Of a stretch of DNA of 64,000 bases, positions 1 through 11,660 are shown one piece after another. Source of the stretch: Eurosta solidaginis (Eukaryota > Arthropoda > Insecta > Diptera > Tephritidae); the NCBI RefSeq assembly GCF_040869045.1, contig NC_090319.1:357881739-357945738 (forward strand). The letters are read 5' to 3'. The notes beneath the pieces were generated by a model, which searched no databases, was not told the DNA's origin, and saw only the letters and a list, made by a program, of their open reading frames with translations. The position numbers and the translations under genes were made by a program. How positions within the stretch are numbered: the first letter of the stretch is position 1; each line of letters opens with the position of its first letter.

Positions 1-847
1 TTTTCACAGAAACAGTTATCGTCATAGGTGCTATGCCTTTACCAAAATTCACAAGGATTGGTAAATTTTTGTTCGACTTATGGCATTGAAATTATAGACA
101 AATTAAATGAAAAAGGGCGGAGCCACGCCCATTTTGAAAATTTCTTTTATTTTTGTATTTTGTTGCACCATATCATTACTGGAGTTGAATGTTGACATAA
201 CTTACTTATATACTGTAAAGATATTCAATCTTTTGTTAAAATTTTACTTTTAAATTTTTTTAAAAAGTGGGCGTGTTCGTCATCCAATTTTGTTAATTTT
301 TATTTACAATACATATAGTAATAGGAGTATTGTTCCTGCCAAATTTCATGGAGATATCTTCAACGACTGCTAAATTACAGCTTGCAAAATTTTAAATTAC
401 CTTATTTTAAAAGGGCGCTGGGTGTCACGCCAATTGTCAAAAATTTTACTGATTTTCTATTCTGTATCATAGGGTCAACCTACCTACCAAGTTTCATCAC
501 TTTATCCGTCTTTGGTAATGAATTATCGCACTTATTCGGTTTTTCGAAATGTTCGATATCGAAAAAGTGGGCGTGGTTATAGTCTGATTTCGTGCATTTT
601 AAATAGGGATCTGAGATGAGTGCCCGAGATCTTACATACCAGGTTTCATTAATATACCTCAATTTGCTCAAGTTATTGTGTTCACGGACAGACGGACGGA
701 CATAGCTAAATGAATTTCTTTTTTCGCCCAGATCATTTTGATATATAGAAGACTATATCTATCTCGATTAGTTTATGCCGTTACGCGGTACCGTTATGCG
801 AACAAAATTAATATGCTCTGTGAGCTCTGCTTCGCTGAGTATAAAAA
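1..847 (+). mobile_element. Family A element, copy 1 (right part, cut by window edge)
   Basis: This is the 3' half of a non-coding repeat also seen at 6183, 17715, 36261, 55105 and 61505. It has boxes of GTGGGCGTGG type, a run of GGACGGACGGACAT type, and the terminal phrase GAGTATAAAAA. It belongs to the subfamily whose tail reads CGCCCAGATCATTTTGATAT and then GCCGTTACGCGGTA, as copies 5 and 6 do. The start lies outside the window. Confidence 0.8.
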
Positions 848-1759
848 CCATTTTCAGTGGGACTGACCACACCTGTGCATATGTAAGTATGTATGTATAT
901 GTCAAATTGTAAGAGGAAATCGGTAAAAGTGAACGCGTAACATAAATAGCAAATGTTTATTCAAAAAACAATGAAAGTAACAACGCACGTCCAGTTTTTT
1001 GGTGGTGCTATATGTAGAAACACATCCATGTATATGGACCATCAAGCTAACCGACTAGATAGACCGGCAAAGTAAGAGTAGAATTGTGTGACAGCAAGTT
1101 GAGATAATAAACGCTCAATCAACTGTGTGCTTTGAGAGTCTGCTTTGCATTCAGCATTTTACATCTCTTGTTTTTTTGGGCGTATCTGATGGTCAAAGCA
1201 GCGAAGTGATTTAAATGCTGCTGATACTACACGAAAAAGGACTCACTTGAACGATAAAGCGTGTTTACTGCCTTTTTTAGGGTAATTTATATATATATAT
1301 ATATGTATGGCAGGGATTTTTGCAGGTCAAATGCAATTGTTTGCGTATTCGTATTTAATACAGATAAATATGTATGAATGTATGTACGAAGCTATCCCTG
1401 CAAAAAATCGTGCGATATATCCCTATGGAGAGCGGTCTAATGGATCCCCTATAGCCCCTTTTGGGTATTTTTGGCATCAGTCAGTCGGAAATTTATGTAG
1501 CCAATCGAAAAAAAAAAACAATAAAAAACAAACAGCAACGAAATGAATAAAATAAAAAAGATTAAATGTGATTGAACAGCATTATTTAAGAAAAGTGCGG
1601 AGCTCTATACCGAACCTAAAATTCTAGGACCGTATCTTCCATTATCATTACATTTGTTTTGTTTTTATTATTCTACAATACCAATACGAAGAATAGTAAA
1701 GAATATTATATCAGAGTTTAAAAAGTTATAAAATCCGCATGAAGTTCCGTACGTGTAGA
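848..1759. other. Unassigned intronic stretch
   Basis: AT-rich sequence with a short (TA)n run at about 1287-1304 and a few TATG repeats. No open frame here resembles a protein I know. Confidence 0.4.
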
Positions 1760-2092
1760 AAAAGGACTTGTCCGACAATACCCATAGGCGAACAAAAGTC
1801 ACTCTGGCTGTAGGGGCACGAAGAGAATATGTCCGACACTACCCGTATGTATACAAAAAGGGCCTGTCGGACACTTCCCATAGGTAGGGGTACAAAGAGG
1901 GAGTGTCGAACAGTACAGAAAAGATCAGTCCGAAAGTACCCGTAGAGGTAAAAAGAGGGCGTGTCGACAGTACTCAAAGGGGTACAAAGAGGAAATGTCG
2001 AACATCACAAAAAGGATATGTCCGACCGTACCCGTAGGGGTATAAATAGGAACAGTCCGACAGTGCCCATTAGGCATTTGTCTCTCTATAGG
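1760..2092 (+). repeat. Degenerate minisatellite, unit about 36 bp
   Basis: About nine diverged units carry the core GTCCGACAGTACCCGTAGG, followed by a linker such as GGTACAAAGAGG. Core starts are near 1771, 1831, 1867, 1907, 1929, 1964, 1998, 2021 and 2057. Open frames across this region are a product of the repeat, not genes. Confidence 0.7.
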
Positions 2093-3047
2093 ACATGCTC
2101 AAACAAAGGGGACCACTCCAACCCATATAAAGAGAACAGAACTGGATATAGTCGCACGCTCCTTTGCGACTCATCCCGGATTCATCCTAGACTAGTCGCA
2201 TTTTCTGCAGGCATGTATGTACGCAGCTACATACGAAGCAAAAAATAGGTTAAGCAATCAGGAATACGACGGCAGCGCTGCTGATAGATAAATGTGGTTT
2301 TAAATACCCTCACACATATAAAAAATTTGGTCATATTTACATTGCTCTGCCTTAGGACAGGATGAGCTTACTCAGGCTCGGAGTACTTCATGGAACACCT
2401 AAGCAATAGTAACTAGCTTCGGAATAATCCTAAAATATTGCTTTGCAGCTCCGTAAGGATGGGGAAGGATCTCTCCGAGTCGTTCGCAACCAAGCGAAAC
2501 AGTGGCTTTCAAACTTTTAGTTATATTTTCTCGATTATTTTTTTAGCATTTTTTCGAGCTTTTTCTTAAACTACACGGTGTTGCAAAAAAGACTAAAGTG
2601 AAATTCCTGGAAAGTGATGCCTTTTTTGTAGATCTTGAAAATGGGATTTCCCCTGGACACCTCCAAAATCGTGAGTTACGGGTAAAAAAGAATCCATCCA
2701 ATCTTTAGCGTTAGCCTTAAGAGGATTTGACGACGGTGCGACGACTGTTTTTGGTCGTCCGTTTGTCATAATTGACAGAATACTTAAAAACTTTCTTCAA
2801 ATATCGATCTGAAATTCTGTTTTTCTTCTTTCATTTTTAGTTGTATTTCATTCTTGCAACAAACTTTCAATAAATCGATCATAGATGGCCCAACATTGTT
2901 ATATAATTTTGCAACAGAAATTTAATATTTTTGTTCCTCATAAAAAATTTTACAGTGTTTATGTTAAAATTTGTATATCAGAGGTCAACCAGATTTCTCT
3001 GTTTAAAGAAAATTATTAGTTTCTTCTGGTCCATTTATATGAAAGAC
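2093..3047. other. Unassigned stretch
   Basis: Mixed AT-rich sequence. I recognise no gene or repeat here. It ends at the insertion site of a truncated non-LTR element. Confidence 0.35.
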
Positions 3048-3058
3048 GTACTTAAAAA

Positions 3059-3528
3059 AATGATACTCCTCAAGTCACTTATCGTCTCCGTCCTGCTATA
3101 TGGTGCAGAAGCATGGACCATGACAACATCAGATGAAACGGCTCTGGGAGTGTTCGAGAGAAAAGTTCTTTGAAATATTTATGGACCTCTACGCATTGGC
3201 GATGGCGAGTACCGAAAAAGATTTAGCGATGAGCTGTACGAGCTATACGTAGACATTAATATAGTCCAGTGATTTAAAAGGCAGCGGCTGCGATAGCTAG
3301 GTCATGTTATGCGAATGACAGATGATGCTCCGGCCAAGAAAGTGTTTCTATCGGAACTCGCATATAGAAGCAGAGGTAGAGGGCGGCCCACGCTCCGTTG
3401 GAAGGATCAGATGGAAAACGATTTAAACTCCCTTGGTGTGACCAATTGACGCCGGTTGGCAGATAGAAGGAGCTGGTGCGCATTGTTCATAACCGTTTAA
3501 ATGGTTAAACGCCAATTAAGTAAGTAAA
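3059..3528 (+). pseudogene. 5'-truncated non-LTR retrotransposon, C-terminal domain (old copy)
   Basis: The translation reads LKSLIVSVLLYGAEAWTMTT followed by LGVFERKVL, the region after the palm and thumb in many non-LTR reverse transcriptases. In-frame stops and frame changes follow, so it is dead. It ends CGCCAATTAAGTAAGTAAAG, the same TAAG-repeat tail as the copy at 62317-62858. An 11-bp direct repeat (GTACTTAAAAA) flanks it at 3048-3058 and 3529-3539. This fits target-primed insertion of a 5'-truncated transcript. I think of RTE, I or Outcast-like families for the clade but cannot decide between them. Confidence 0.85.
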
Positions 3529-3912
3529 GTACTTAAAAATTGTTTATCTTCTTTTTATGTTTTCCTTCCGTTGCATTGTCAAGGTGACTTGAACTACGTG
3601 TATGGTTTCATGTTTCCAGCTCAATGAGTAGTTACGTAAAAATCAATCGCAGGATTCCACAATTCTAAATGGACTTTTCAATACCTCTTAAAATCTCGAA
3701 TCTTTTTTTATACTATATATTACAACCTAATAAAGCCCGAACTTTTGTTCATAGTTTCAGGTTTCTAGGTTATCGGGAAGTTTCTCAAAACTTGAAAGAA
3801 AAATGTCCAAGCTCGGTTCTGAGGTGCGTTCTTAGTTTCAAAAATCGAGCTCTATGGAAAGTTACTCAAATGGCGATCGCATGATTCCACATGTTGCAAG
3901 TGAACTTTCTAA

Positions 3913-5448
3913 TGCCCCTATTACCGTTTACAACTCAACTCTGGTTGGGTTGAAATTTCGCAATTTGGTATTACCGATTACAACTCAATCTGTCAAAAAA
4001 AATGTCGGTTGAGTTGTCTAGTTTAACAACTTTTTGTGGCATTACCGTTTACAACCTTGTGTTGGTGTAGTTGTCAAAGACGTCAAAATCTTACAACTGA
4101 TTACTAGCAGTTGTCTCATACAATATTGCAGTTGTTTTGTAAATGTAACGTTTTAGAAGGCGGTTCACCACCTAATTTTTAGCAAAAATTTTCAAAGTTG
4201 GTATCAAAAGACACGTTTCGACCTCCAATTTTAGAATCCGAAAACAAAAATTAAAAATTTTATTTTTGTCATATCATTTCGGTTCAAATTGTCATGTGGT
4301 TGTTGTATTTTGCCAGATTTTTTGTAAACACTAATGCAGAAAGGTGTTGGACCCACCCAGGATTAGTTTTACCAACCGCGAGCAAAGACTGCAAACACAG
4401 AAAGATGTTCTGTGCAAAAAAAACTGTAGATCTGGCCTCCTATTTCGACCCTCTCGGGCCGTTTTGTGTGTTTTTTTTTTAAATATTTTGCGACAGAAAT
4501 AAAATTTTTAATTTCCACTTTCAAATCCTAAAAACGGAGATCGAAACGCGTCTTTTGATACCACCTTTGATAAGAGTTAGATGGTGCACGGGCTCATAAA
4601 ACGTTACCAAAAAATAAACAAAAACAATTTAAAGCCGGTAGTTAAACCTTTTTTAATTAAACAATAATCAACAATTTTGTACACATTTATAGAAAAAACA
4701 ACGTTTAAACGAAGGATTACATTGAATAACTTTTTAACATTATGGAGCGACATTCCGAAGTTGGACGAGGCTGGCCGCAGTTCCATTCGTCAGTCCCATT
4801 GATACTAATCACTACTCCTGGGAATCCTGTTTTAGAGTAAAATACAATTTTTGCTGTTTGGGTTTTAATCCACTTCGCAAAAATATGCTCCTCAATAATA
4901 TCTACAACCAGTCCAACGCCAAAATCATTTCCACAGCATTTTTGATAGCGGCATCAGCAAGGAATCTGAATATGGCGCATAATTTTAAATAGGGGTACAG
5001 CCTTCCTTAATTTTGTTTAGTAATGAGTAAAATGCTTCCTTTCAAATCTGCAAAATAACCTCATTTTAAGCACTTCATTTGTTACTTAAACATTTTCTTA
5101 CTTGGTGCTTGGTGCTTGGTAGTTCCAAGGGATTGGAATGATCACGCGTGTGTTTTCCGTATTCGCGACATGTTAATCACCAACATTTTTGCCATTACAA
5201 AATAGATTTCATATCATATAATATCTGTAATAACAAAATCACTTTTGAAAATTCTTAAATTTTTGCCACAAATTGATCAGCTGTTCATTTATCTGTCAAA
5301 TCATCACTTTCTTAGGTTGGCAGCACCAATTCAACCTCAACTGAAATAAGTTGTAATTCGTAATACCAAACAGGAGTTGAGTTGTCTGAAAGTTGAGTTG
5401 TTTTAATTACAACCCAACTAAGTTGAGTTGTATACCGTAATAGGGGCA
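3913..5448. mobile_element. PIF/Harbinger-like DNA transposon with TAA target duplication
   Basis: Its ends are TGCCCCTATTACCG and its exact inverse CGGTAATAGGGGCA, with TAA on both sides (3910-3912 and 5449-5451). A 3-bp TAA/TWA target is characteristic of the PIF/Harbinger group. Subterminal repeats of ATTACCG-TTTACAACTCAA type occur three times at the left end and in inverse form at the right. At 1536 bp it looks non-autonomous, with no nuclease motif that I can recognise. It carries an inverted-repeat insertion at about 4155-4590. Confidence 0.75.
4155..4590. repeat. Inverted-repeat (foldback) element inside the Harbinger-like element
   Basis: Arms of roughly 110 bp at 4160-4275 and 4488-4590 are near-inverse copies. 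Both hold the phrase TATCAAAAGACRCGTTTCGA and then an AAATTAAAAATTTTATTT stretch. The same phrase family recurs near 39576 and 60376. The middle reads through AGAAAGGTGTTGGACCC and a GC-richer segment. Confidence 0.65.
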
Positions 5449-5650
5449 TAAATATCTCAGAATATCTCCATCCCTGCCCTAGAAAACTCTTTTATCCTGA
5501 GTATTACAACACAATAAAGCCCAAAGTTTCGTTCAAAGTATCAAGTCTCTGGTTTATCAGGAAGTTCCTTAAAACTCGAAGGCAAAATTTTCAAGTTCGG
5601 ATGTTTTTTAGAATTTCCACGATCCCTGGATCGCCGAACAAAGTTGTTAT

Positions 5651-6182
5651 CCCCCGTGTTAAACTTTTATCGGGTTCCGATATGTGTTTCATGCTGTAGG
5701 ACACCATCCCTCTGGGAAATTAAACGAAAATGGATTGCAAGTTTCTCCAATTTGTTTGGAAATTGGCAGAAATACATCAAGCAAAGTTAATATAAAGGAA
5801 AATTATAGAAAATAGCAGAACCCGTCTTAGTTGAATTGACCCGGAAAATAAAGGTTGCTTGTTTAAAATTGTATTTTTGTGCACTAAAGATTTATAGTTC
5901 AAATATTTTTGCTGTCTTCATGTCGGAAGTTCGATGAACTTTAAAACGCACAAAAGTACAATTTTAACAATTACCAAACTAATATTCGATAAAAATATTG
6001 TATACACAACTAAAATTTAGATAACCATACAATCAATTTATGAATTTGTTGGTATTCAATGTGAATATTTTAAAATGCTCGATTCAACTTAAATAAAAAT
6101 GCTTTTCAATTATTTCGTTCATGCATAATTCCTTGTTCTCATTCAATTATTACCCAATATTTAACAGAAATCTAATTTCAAC
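5651..6182. other. Unassigned stretch
   Basis: AT-rich sequence between the 229-bp repeat and family A copy 2. I see no gene in it. Confidence 0.35.
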
Positions 6183-7934
6183 GAGTAAGGAAGGTTAATT
6201 TCGGGTGCAACCGAACATTACATACTCAGTTGAGAGCTATGCTGACAACATAAGGGAAAATAACAATGTAGGAAAACGAACCGAGGGTAACCCTGGAATG
6301 TGTTTGTATGACATGGATATCAAATGAAAGGTATTAAAGAGTATTTTATGAGGGAGTGGGCCATATTTCTAAAGGTGGACGCCATTTAGGGATATCACCA
6401 TAAAGGTGGACCAGGGCTGACTCTAGAATTTGTTTGTACGATATGGGTATCAAATGAAAGATGTTAATGAGAATTTTAAAAGGCGTGTGCTTAGTTCTAT
6501 AGGTGGACGCCCTTTCGAGATATCGCCAAAAAGGTGGATCAGGGTTGACTCTAGAATTTGTTTGTACGATATGGGTATCAAATTAAAGGTATTAATGCGG
6601 GTTTTAAAAGGGAGTGGTGGTAGTTGTATATGTGAAGGCGCTTTCCAGATATCGACCAAAATGTGGACCAGGGTGACCCAGAACATCATCTGTTGGATAC
6701 CGCTAATTTATTTATATATGTAACACCACGAACAGCATTCCTGCCAAGATTTCAAGGTTTTTTATTTCGCCCTGCAGAACTTTTTCATTTTCTTCTACTT
6801 AATATGGTAGGTGTCACACCCATTTTACAAAGTTTTTTTCCTAAGTTATATTTTGCGTTAATAAACCAATCCAATTACCATGTTTCATCCCTTTTTTCGT
6901 ATTTGGTATAGAATTATGGCATTTTTTCATTTTTCGTAATTTTCAATATCGAAAAAGTGGGCGTGGTCATAGTCGTATTTCGGCCATTTTTTATACCAAT
7001 ACAAAGTGAGTTCAGATAAGTACGTGAACTGAGTTTAGTAAAGATATATCGATTTTTGCTCAAGTTATCGTATGGCTTCAACCGATTTCGCCCTTTTTCA
7101 CAGAAATATGTTATCGTCCAAGAATCTAAGCCACTACCAAATTTCACAAGGATTGGTAAATTTTTGTTCGACTTATGGCATTAAAAGTATTCTAAATGAA
7201 AAAGGGCGGAGACACGCCCATTTTGAAATTTACTTTTATTTTTGTATTTTGTTGCACCATATCATTATTGGAGTTGAATGTTGATATTATTTACTTATAT
7301 ACTGTAAAGATATTAAATTTTTTGTTAAAATTTTACTTTAAAAAAAATTTTTTTTTAAAGTGGGCGTGGTCGTTCTCCGATTTTGCTAATTTTTATTAAG
7401 CACACATATAGTAATAGGAGTAACGTTCCTACCAAATTTAAACATTATATCTGCAACGACTGTCAAATTACAGCTTGCAGAAATTTAAAATTACCTTCTT
7501 TTAAAAGTAGGCGGTGCCACGCCCATTGTCCATTTTACTAATTTTCTATTCTGCGTCAGAAGTTCAACACACCTACCAAGTTTCATCGCTTTATCCGTCT
7601 TTGGTAATGAATTATCGCACTTTTTCGGTTTTGCGAAATTTTCGATATCGAAAAAGTGGGCGTGGTTATAGTCCGATATCGTTCATTTTAAATAGCGATC
7701 TGAGATGAGTGCCCAGGAACCTACATACCAAATTTCATCAATATACCTCAAAATTTACTCAAGTTATCATGTTAACGGACGGACGGACATGGCTCAACCA
7801 AATTTATTTTCGATCCTGATGATTTCGATATATGGAAGTCTATATCTATCTCGATTCCTTTATACCTGAACAACCAACCGTTATTCAATCAAAGTTAATA
7901 TACTCTGTGAGCTCTGCTCAACTGAGTATAAAAA
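6183..7934 (+). mobile_element. Family A element, copy 2 (full length, short array)
   Basis: The left end is GTAAGGAAGGTTAATTTCGG and the right end is CAACTGAGTATAAAAA. The left end also holds ACTCAGTTGAGAGCT, and the inverse of the right end reads ACTCAGTTGAGCAGAGCT, so the ends are weakly inverted. The core has about three 130-bp units, followed by the two-part 3' half with repeated GTGGGCGTGG boxes. There is no coding potential beyond short chance frames. It belongs to the subfamily with the CCTTTATACCTG tail. Confidence 0.85.
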
Positions 7935-8224
7935 CTGACTTGCTTTTGCTTTCGTTGCACTTTTCTTTCTTTCTTTCTTTTTTTACAGCTTGCAATGCAA
8001 TTTCATAGTGGAATTAAAATCTTTATTGCTTGAACGCTTTTAATAATAATAAAGCAAACTTTAAGTTTAAATGCTATTTCACGGACGAAAATAAATATGT
8101 AAGTGTAAAAAATACAAAGCTACCACAAATACATTCACTACTTATTCACGAAACTGATACATGATATTATTAGACCGTTTAAGATACTCGAAAAATAAAA
8201 ACAATTAGTTCGATCAGAATCCAC

Positions 8225-8640
8225 ATTTTGGCGATCATGCATTCGCCATTGTACCTTAAAATCCAGAGCCGTGACAAAACTCTCAAATATCTTACCGGCA
8301 GCACTCGGGGTAAAGGTAAAGAAATGTTCATAAACACTTATAAAGCGATTGGGCGGCCGCTTGCGTGCTACCGTCCCCAGTATGGTTGCCGAGCTTACAG
8401 AATACATGCTGGAAGAAACTACAGACCTATCACAACACCGCTCTCAGTATCGCGACTTTTGTCTTCTCCTGAACACCATTTACACAGTGAGGCAAGAGTA
8501 CTCCCCATAAGGGAGAGAAATGAAATGCTGAACAAACAGTTTCTGCTGAATACCCAGAAAGCAGACATCTGATTGAAGATTCCCTCGCACATTTTATAAA
8601 ATTAAAAATTTTTTGTCATAAAGTCTACCTACATATGAAA
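8225..8640 (+). pseudogene. Jockey-type non-LTR reverse transcriptase, C-terminal fragment
   Basis: The open frame at 8228-8572 ends with SPEHHLHSEARVLPIRERNE and then MLNKQFLLNTQKADI. This is a signature of the C-terminal region of jockey-clade reverse transcriptases, where NTYKAIGRPL also occurs (about residue 37 onward here). The catalytic part is missing and one short segment around RNYRPITTP is scrambled. It stops where family A-like sequence begins. Confidence 0.8.
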
Positions 8641-8740
8641 TTTCATAGTTTTATCGATCTTTGGCAATGCATTATATGTAGGTTTTTTCCCCATTTTTCG
8701 AAATTTCGACATCGATTTCTTTTCAAAGTGGGCGTGGTGT
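8590..8740 (+). repeat. Fragment of family A 3' half
   Basis: The phrases AAATTTCATAGTTTTATCGA and TTCAAAGTGGGCGTGGTGT, with the usual TTGGCAATGCATTA between them, match the family A 3' half in order but are strongly diverged. No ends are preserved. Confidence 0.6.
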
Positions 8741-10162
8741 CTACAAACCAACACATGTCACTAAATCACCTCGTGACCGCCGGCTAACGCTACACGGGTG
8801 AACCGCTAGCCAACATAACCAATCCAGACAAAGCCAACGCAAGCAAGCACGGGAGCAGGCACGCCAACGGGACTCGGGTGGACCAAACCGACCACGCCAC
8901 CCCCAGTACAAACACTATTTGAAGAGTGAAGTATATTAAGTATAAGGAAGCATTGAATTACTCGTAGACAGTTAGAGATATGTTTAAATGAAGTGAATTA
9001 CGACTTGCAGGAGGGTCCAGAGTATATCCCAGCAGTTATTAAAGAAGCATTTGGACAGTGGTAAGCTTCATTACAACCTCCTCGCCACATTTCAACACGA
9101 TATCTTCAACGGCTTTTGAGTAAGATCTTGAAAACCATTCAAATTAGCTAACGAGAAGCATTTGTTCTACTAACATCTGGGTATGTTTCTATTAAACATC
9201 TTCCTGGAAATGTTTTAAAGTGTACATATTTACGTATTAACTTAAAGTACAACACATACATACATGCCTTAGTATAATCGTAAGCATGTTAAAATGCTAT
9301 TCATATTATATTAAATTGCTTGCTGGCATGCATCCTAAAATTGGTAGCTTAATCTTGTACAAATTTCAAACATATTGATTGCTTCTAAGTTAATACAACT
9401 AATAGTAGTAGTATATGTATGTGCGTGCGGATACTTACATGCAATACGCATAGGTATACATCCTCATTATTGGTTTTCCTTAGGAAATTACCAGCCGCAA
9501 TTACAGTATTGGACAGCAGGGGACATTGTGGCACAAATTTCGATGTCCATTCAATGAGACAATAGTTCAGAGTCCAAACTAATTTTGTATGTGTGTCGCT
9601 GCATTGCATTGAGCTAAAAGGGAAAATAAGAACCTTTACATTATATACATACGTAATTATAATTTAATAAACATATCTACTTTTAAAATGAGTATGAAAA
9701 TTCGTTTATGTCTCGTATTTGCCGGGTTATTCCGTAATTAAAACTTTAAAATTTACCGCTCTTTTCTAATAAAATATGTCAAAAATGTTTAAAAGCTTAA
9801 ACTTGTTAGGTTTCCTGTTAGTTCTATTTTGCCACGTTATGTTTAGTCAGACCTGACACGTAAACGCTGCGAAAAGTTTGACCTTAAATACAAACATCAT
9901 GATGATGAAATTTAACAATAGATATTATAGACAGCTTATCAGAAAGAAAAACTTAAAGGTAGAGCACAGTTACTGAACCGATGGAAACAATTACTTAAAG
10001 ATTGAAAGCATTGCCGTAAAGAAGATATTAAACATCTATAAATTGCGTTCTGCCTGAGGTTTACAAAATTTCAAAAGCAAATTTCATCAGCATTATGTCT
10101 ATGTTTAAAGAAACATTTGTATAAAGAAAGTGTTTAAAATTTCTTTATCTTTTCTTACTTGA
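8741..10162. other. Unassigned stretch with a GC-rich segment
   Basis: Bases 8745-8930 are unusually GC-rich for this region and open in one forward frame (CCAACGCAAGC and GGACCAAACCGACCACG phrases). They may be another retroelement remnant. From 8936 onward the sequence is AT-rich, and I recognise nothing in it. Confidence 0.35.
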
Positions 10163-10408
10163 CTCTTCTGCAGTGTTGCCAGAACTTTTTCAGAAAAATG
10201 ATTGACAAAAATAAAAGGCTAAATAAAAATTTGTAAGGCTAAGAAAAAAAGCTAAACTTTCCATGTGTTATAAAATTTTTTTCATAAAAGGCATAACAGA
10301 ATAAAAAATTTAAATTAACTTTTACTCCAATTTCATAAAAAATAAAAAAAAATTGTTAGAAGATGATATCTGTGTTATAATTTGAAAGGGATACATCTAT
10401 GTATATAT

Positions 10409-10819
10409 GTGACCCGATCTATGAAAAGGTGGCTTATGACTCAAAAACGAAATTGCGAGAAACAGCTGTTAAAGATAAACAATGCATTTCTTCAGTTTCT
10501 TAGTAGTTTTTCTTTTGCATTATGAACAGTAATACCCAAAAGGCAAAGCACAAACAAGTTTCTGACCGCTATTTTAGTTCCATTGCCATCGAAAAAAATG
10601 CTATCAAAAAATCTTCCACCAAAGTGGCATCGAAGGAACCAAAGCCTTCGTCGTCTTTCATTTGTGCTCTTCTTTATCTACATTTTTAATACACTTCTAA
10701 GCAAGTTAGGACTTTCTAATTTTCACCACGTGAAAGAGCGTCTCAAAAACTATCGAAACCATAAAAAAGTGGAAAAATTTTTTTGGAGCCATAAGCCACC
10801 TTTTCATAGACCGGGTCAC
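10409..10819. mobile_element. 411-bp MITE with 30-bp terminal inverted repeats
   Basis: The ends read GTGACCCGATCTATGAAAAG and, inverted, GTGACCCGGTCTATGAAAAG. The match continues through GTGGCTTATG, with one mismatch in 30 bases. It is flanked by ATATAT on both sides. The reading frame that starts at 10583 runs out of the right end into flanking sequence and is not a gene. Confidence 0.8.
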
Positions 10820-10964
10820 ATATATAAATTCAAATTCTGTGTGTGTGTTTATGGTTCCATACGGAAACGATTTTCCCACACTTCAATCATCACCAAATTT
10901 TGGCTTCGATCAAGACGAAGGTTTTTCATATTTCGAAACTAAGAATTTCCCGTTGTAGCTAGGG

Positions 10965-11660
10965 TCTTGAGATCAAAACGTGGATCTGGGTAACCCTGGG
11001 ATGTGTTTGTACAGTATGGGTATCAAATGGAAGCTGTTGATGAGTGCTTTAGTACAGGGTAATTTTCACACCCCTGGGTGACTAGGGTCTCGAGATATAG
11101 GCGAAAACGTGGACCCGGGTAGCCCTAGAATGTATTTATAGAATATGGATAATAAATGAAAGCTGTTAATGAGTGCTTTAGTACAGGGTAATTTTCATAC
11201 ATGTTTGTGACTAGGGTCTCGAGATATAGGCCAAAGCGTGGATCAGGGTAACACTGAAATATGTTTATACAATATGGATAACTAATGAAAGCTGTTGATG
11301 AGTGCTCCAGTAGAGGGCAATTTTCATACCCCTGTGGGGTTTCAATATACGGGCCAAAACGTGGACCCGGATGCCCCTAGAATGTGTGTGTATTATGGAT
11401 ATCAAATGAAAGCTGTTGCTGAGAGCTTTAAAGTAATTTTCGTAGTGATATTCGATTTAGTCATATCAACCTGGTAAAACTGATAAATATGCATGCGAAG
11501 CCGAAATAATGACATGAATTAATAATACCCACATACCTATTTGCATACGTTCTATTCGATTTGCCTGAAATTTGGTATAGAGTTAGACGGAAAAAGCTTA
11601 TTAAAATGTATGCAGATATACCAAATTTAGGGCAGAACAACGTCTTCCGGGTCTGCTAGT
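10965..11660 (+). repeat. Family B: tandem array of about 129 bp, with possible Helitron-like end
   Basis: Four units have phrase starts at 11012, 11141, 11270 and 11392. Each unit reads ACGTGGACCCGGGTAGCCCT, then a TATGGATATCAAATGAAAGC core, then GGGTCTCGAGATATAGGC. The unit is a diverged relative of the family A unit. The block ends in GGGCAGAACAACGTCTTCCG followed by GGTCTGCTAG before T. GCAGA and TCTGC can pair there, and CTAG before T is how Helitrons end. No helicase is present, so that identity is a guess. Confidence 0.65.

Larger units (their letters stand above)
3641..5650 (+). repeat. Tandem repeat of about 229 bp, split by a DNA transposon
   Basis: The phrase CGCATGATTCCACA or close variants occurs at about 3641 and 3871, a spacing near 229 bp. 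The phrase AATAAAGCCC, followed by AAAGTTTCGTTCA or AACTTTTGTTCA, occurs near 3730 and 5513. The third unit is split by the element at 3913-5448. If that insert is removed, the unit resumes. Confidence 0.6.

Noticed and set aside
6430..6911. Overlapping open frames in both strands at 6430-6911 and 18709-18924
   Set aside because: They are the 130-bp tandem units of family A read as protein. The same text recurs in every copy, on either strand.
10583..10942. 119-codon open frame rich in basic residues
   Set aside because: It begins inside a MITE and runs out through its right terminal repeat, with no recognised domain.
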